From positions 434,001 to 498,000 of the forward strand of contig JADDTR010000003.1 of assembly GCA_015345905.1 (NCBI GenBank): a DNA stretch of 64,000 nucleotides. Reading direction: 5' to 3'. The position numbers and the translations under genes were made by a program. This document shows, in pieces, positions 61,284 to 64,000 of the stretch (position 1 is its first letter; the number at the start of each line of letters is the position of its first letter). Origin of the DNA: Aotearoamyces nothofagi (Eukaryota > Ascomycota > Leotiomycetes > Leotiales > Tympanidaceae). A model generated the notes under the pieces. It worked only from the letters and a program-made list of their open reading frames with translations. It searched no databases and was not told where the DNA came from.

Positions 61284-61634
61284 TATAAAAGGAGTTTGGA
61301 GGTGTTGGAGGTGCAATTATATATGGGCTCAAATCCGCCTGAGAATATTAATGGACAGTTGTTTATTTTCGACTTGGGTAAAGAGCCCGACGAAGCTCTC
61401 TGCAACCGAGAGATCTGACGTCGAATGTCTTCGCTTAACTTTTAAACATTAGAGCCCCACGAGCCCCAATACATACCCCTGCACGCCCTGCAACTACTAA
61501 GTACGAAGTACGAAGTCCATGATCTCAATGTTCGAGATCTCTGTATGTGTATATATGCATCCATTTGTTGAATGACCAACATGCCTTCAAAGAAGTCAGA
61601 TACGTATTGAGTACTTGAGAGGTCGAATAACTCG
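61284..61634. promoter_or_regulatory. Divergent promoter region
   Basis: A gap of 351 bases between the ALY/REF-type gene (minus) and the large uncharacterised gene (plus). The true start of the latter is uncertain, so the gap may be longer. Confidence 0.4.
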
Positions 61635-63443
61635 ATGAGAGGAATGGATAAATTATGTAGAAACCGCTATTTATGTCTGCCAGCAATAGACATACAATCT
61701 ACAAGATTACGATGGCACTTGGCCACAGGACTTGGACACAGATTGGGCTCTTCAATGCGTTTCATTTCGAATGGTATATCGTCTGCGAATGAACCTCAAG
61801 TGGGAGATCGAAAGTTGCAGTTCATGATTACAAGTACATCACCGAGCACAACTGTAAGACGCCCCAAAGTTTTACTATTACATGCTTGCTTACACCACCA
61901 AGAAGTTCCAACATGTCTTTGACAAACTTCCACCACCAATCGCGCTTGGGAACTCTACGATTCCACAGTATGGAGCCGCCATTGCTATTCTCGCTTCCCC
62001 AGCTTTCGCATCGTGGCTTGAAGATAGCATCTTCATTCCCAAACTTCTTAGGCTCATCTTTGCATACACAAAAGACGAGGGCTTCAATCAAGATGTCAGC
62101 ACTCTGCTCGCCGTCGTTGATGGCCTACCTTCCATGTCAGCCCTGCAAACCGACGGATGTGGGCAAAGCGTGGAAGGCTTTGCATTTCTAATTGGAAGGC
62201 AAATGTCAATCTTTCCAAATGTCGAGCAGCCTCACAGACCCCTAAGGTTAAGAGAAAGAAATGCACCGGTCAATAATGAACGCCTCCCATCTAGCATTGT
62301 ATTTTCCATGCAGCAGAAAGGAAGTGGTAGTAAAATAGAGGACCATCGTTCGCTTTATTTAACTGTCCCGTTGGCAAACACCATGTTCCGAAATGGTAGA
62401 CTCTCAACCCTGCTGGCTTCAAGATGGCGGAGATCAGGCCCCTCACAAGTTTTTGAGAAAATAGAACATATCGAGAGGCAATCACAAAATATTTGTCCTC
62501 ATCCAATAGATGATAGATTGGCTATCTCTCTGGGAACACATTTGACACCACTAACACCAATAAGGCGTATGGCATCTGGTCTTGGGAACATTGTAAGACA
62601 AGTCAATGGTGAAGACGGAAAACTCAACCCTGCATCGCAAGAATTAGAAGCAAGCGTCAATGCATATCTTGATGCAAGAAAACTCAACAAACAAACTGTC
62701 GCTGTTTGGGCACTAGTCATACCTGAAGCAGTCCTTGCCAAATACCGCGCCGACTTTTCGCAATCTTCACGAGAAGATATAGAGAGTATTCGAAGTCATT
62801 GGACAAGTAACTCATCTGATAATGGCTATATTTGGGAGTGGATAAATCGTGGTGCCAGTATACATCGTGTTTGTATGTACCCCCTATGAAAATTTCCCTA
62901 CTTGCCGTCTAATACCTAATAGTAAGTGGGGGTGGTGGTTGGGGTATCAAGCAAGGGCTTTTATCTCTTGACCCGGAAACCTCCTTGGCTAAGTCAACAG
63001 ATGCAAGATTCGATTTTGACATCGACGGCTCAATGGGCAGGGACGATCAAACACAAGCACTTGGTGATATTGCCAAGCCTGGATCGCATGTCCAGTTCCT
63101 AATCGCCCACAACTTTCCACAAAATGAACTTCCAAGAGTCACCGAGGATGGTTCACCTAGTTCAAGCAAGACTAGCTCTCCTAAAAATTCATCACTATCT
63201 ACTATCATCGGTTGTATCCCATCTACAATTGATGTCATTTCTCAAACAGAGGATATAAGCCTGGCTGTAGAAGGAGATGGCCCTAGGATACAGTTATTGG
63301 ATGGACACTTCGGCGCATTGTCTGAGTCGGGTATCTTTTTGGAGATTACAGAGGAAAACGCTGCAAAGAACTGGCCGCAGAGAAAAATATTCGCAAACAC
63401 GAAGGTCGATGTACCTTATGCAGCATTCTCTAGGTCAGCTTGA
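61635..63443 (+). CDS. Large uncharacterised conserved-looking protein (possible FIST-like)
   Basis: Proposed exons 61635-61853, 61903-62872 and 62923-63443 join in phase to 569 residues. The last junction is well supported: GTATGT donor, AATAG acceptor, giving a Gly-rich motif GGGGWGIKQGLLSLDPETS. The first intron (49 nt, GTAAGA...AAG) is less sure, as is the start; the N terminus (RLRWHLATGLGHRLGSSMRF) is basic and could be a mitochondrial presequence. Central parts include PPPIALGNSTIPQYGAAIAI, STLLAVVDGLPSMSAL and QSVEGFAFLIGRQMSIFP, which remind me of FIST-type sensory domains, though I cannot confirm it. The C-terminal 150 residues contain a Ser-rich loop and a beta-rich end (RKIFANTKVDVPYAAFSR). 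No membrane segment is seen. Function unknown. Confidence 0.7.
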
Positions 63444-63863
63444 AAAGCGCCCGCGAGAGTGTTGGAAGGGACTTCATGGGAGTTCTAACGTAGGAAGAGT
63501 CATTGATACTTTGATCAATAAGGTAACGTGTCAAAAGATATTTGAATATTGAAATTTTATGATGGAAATCCGTCGGTTTCTGTGAGATATAAATTCCCAA
63601 TAATGGTTGGAGAGAGCGTCTAAAACCTTATAATTGCTAAGACTTAAGCTGTTTGTGTCTATACACTCGATATCCGTAGCAGGAGTGAGTATACATATAT
63701 ACTTGCCTGACTTGATACAACACATTTGAGAAGCGTTAGATAAGTGAGGAATTACATACCTCCCAATACAGCCTACAGGCTATTTTGAGGTATCACCATA
63801 TTCTAAAGTTTGGAATAATCAGACTGGATAGCTCTAATATAGTATTTTGCTACGCATTATATT
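63444..63863. other. AT-rich intergenic spacer
   Basis: Convergent 3' regions of the uncharacterised gene and of the gene cut by the window edge. No gene seen. Confidence 0.5.
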
Positions 63864-64000
63864 CTAATCAAAAGGTATTCTCCTCAGTCCCTCACCACTA
63901 GAACCCATCCTCTTCCTCATTTCCTGTGCTGCAGCAATACTGCTCGGCACTTTGATACCGCAACAATCACCCCAGGAGTTCATTTGGTGCACGTGTTTCA
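63864..64000 (-). CDS. 3' end of a minus-strand gene cut by the window edge
   Basis: The minus strand is open from the right edge to a TAG at 63864, giving at least 45 residues: [20 protein letters not shown] followed by [21 protein letters not shown]. The mixed composition, amphipathic helix ([11 protein letters not shown]) and position after an AT-rich spacer suggest a genuine C terminus rather than chance. The gene is partial because it continues beyond the window. I do not recognise the family. Confidence 0.45.
   Translation of the reverse strand, partial: KHVHQMNSWGDCCGIKVPSSIAAAQEMRKRMGSSGEGLRRIPFD

Noticed and set aside
1-64000. Retroelements, DNA transposons or virus-like elements
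   Set aside because: No reverse transcriptase, integrase, transposase, capsid or long terminal repeat was seen in any frame.

Overview
The window is nuclear DNA of a filamentous ascomycete (Pezizomycotina). The evidence is short introns of about 50 to 110 bases with GT...AG ends and CTGAC/CTAAC-like branch sites, two Zn2Cys6 transcription factors, a CFEM protein, an Atg33-like protein, and fungal pyruvate carboxylase and clathrin heavy chain. I cannot assign class or genus. Most of the multi-exon models below were assembled by hand by joining frames at splice signals and checking that the phase closes.

Layout: 1-9.9 kb is a gene-poor stretch with minisatellites and short GTAC-rich motifs. 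9.9-28.4 kb is gene-dense: a Zn2Cys6 regulator, a DUF202 membrane protein, a CAMK-like kinase, a zinc-binding protein with a DTDMG repeat, a divergent pair (Atg33-like and a peroxisomal 2,4-dienoyl-CoA reductase), a nine-exon Zn2Cys6/fungal-trans regulator, then a GC-rich 2.7 kb gap and a membrane-anchored heme-dependent oxidative N-demethylase-like protein. 28.4-35.1 kb holds an MFS transporter and a CFEM GPI-anchored protein. 35.1-43.5 kb is again gene-poor, with two very small genes (54 and 72 residues). 43.5-63.4 kb carries pyruvate carboxylase, clathrin heavy chain, a tiny GPI-type protein, a small two-exon candidate gene, a 6-phosphogluconate-dehydrogenase-like protein, an ALY/REF/Yra1-type mRNA export adaptor and a large uncharacterised conserved-looking protein. 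The right edge cuts the 3' end of one more minus-strand gene.

Functional themes: this is mainly housekeeping DNA (gluconeogenic anaplerosis, vesicle coats, mRNA export, peroxisomal beta-oxidation, mitophagy) separated by accessory, repeat-rich intergenic DNA. No retroelement, DNA transposon, CRISPR array or secondary-metabolite backbone gene was recognised. The most unusual structure is a run of three consecutive micro-exons (21, 8 and 12 nt) at the start of the pyruvate carboxylase gene. The other items worth attention are four very small spliced or unspliced genes that an ORF-length cutoff would miss.
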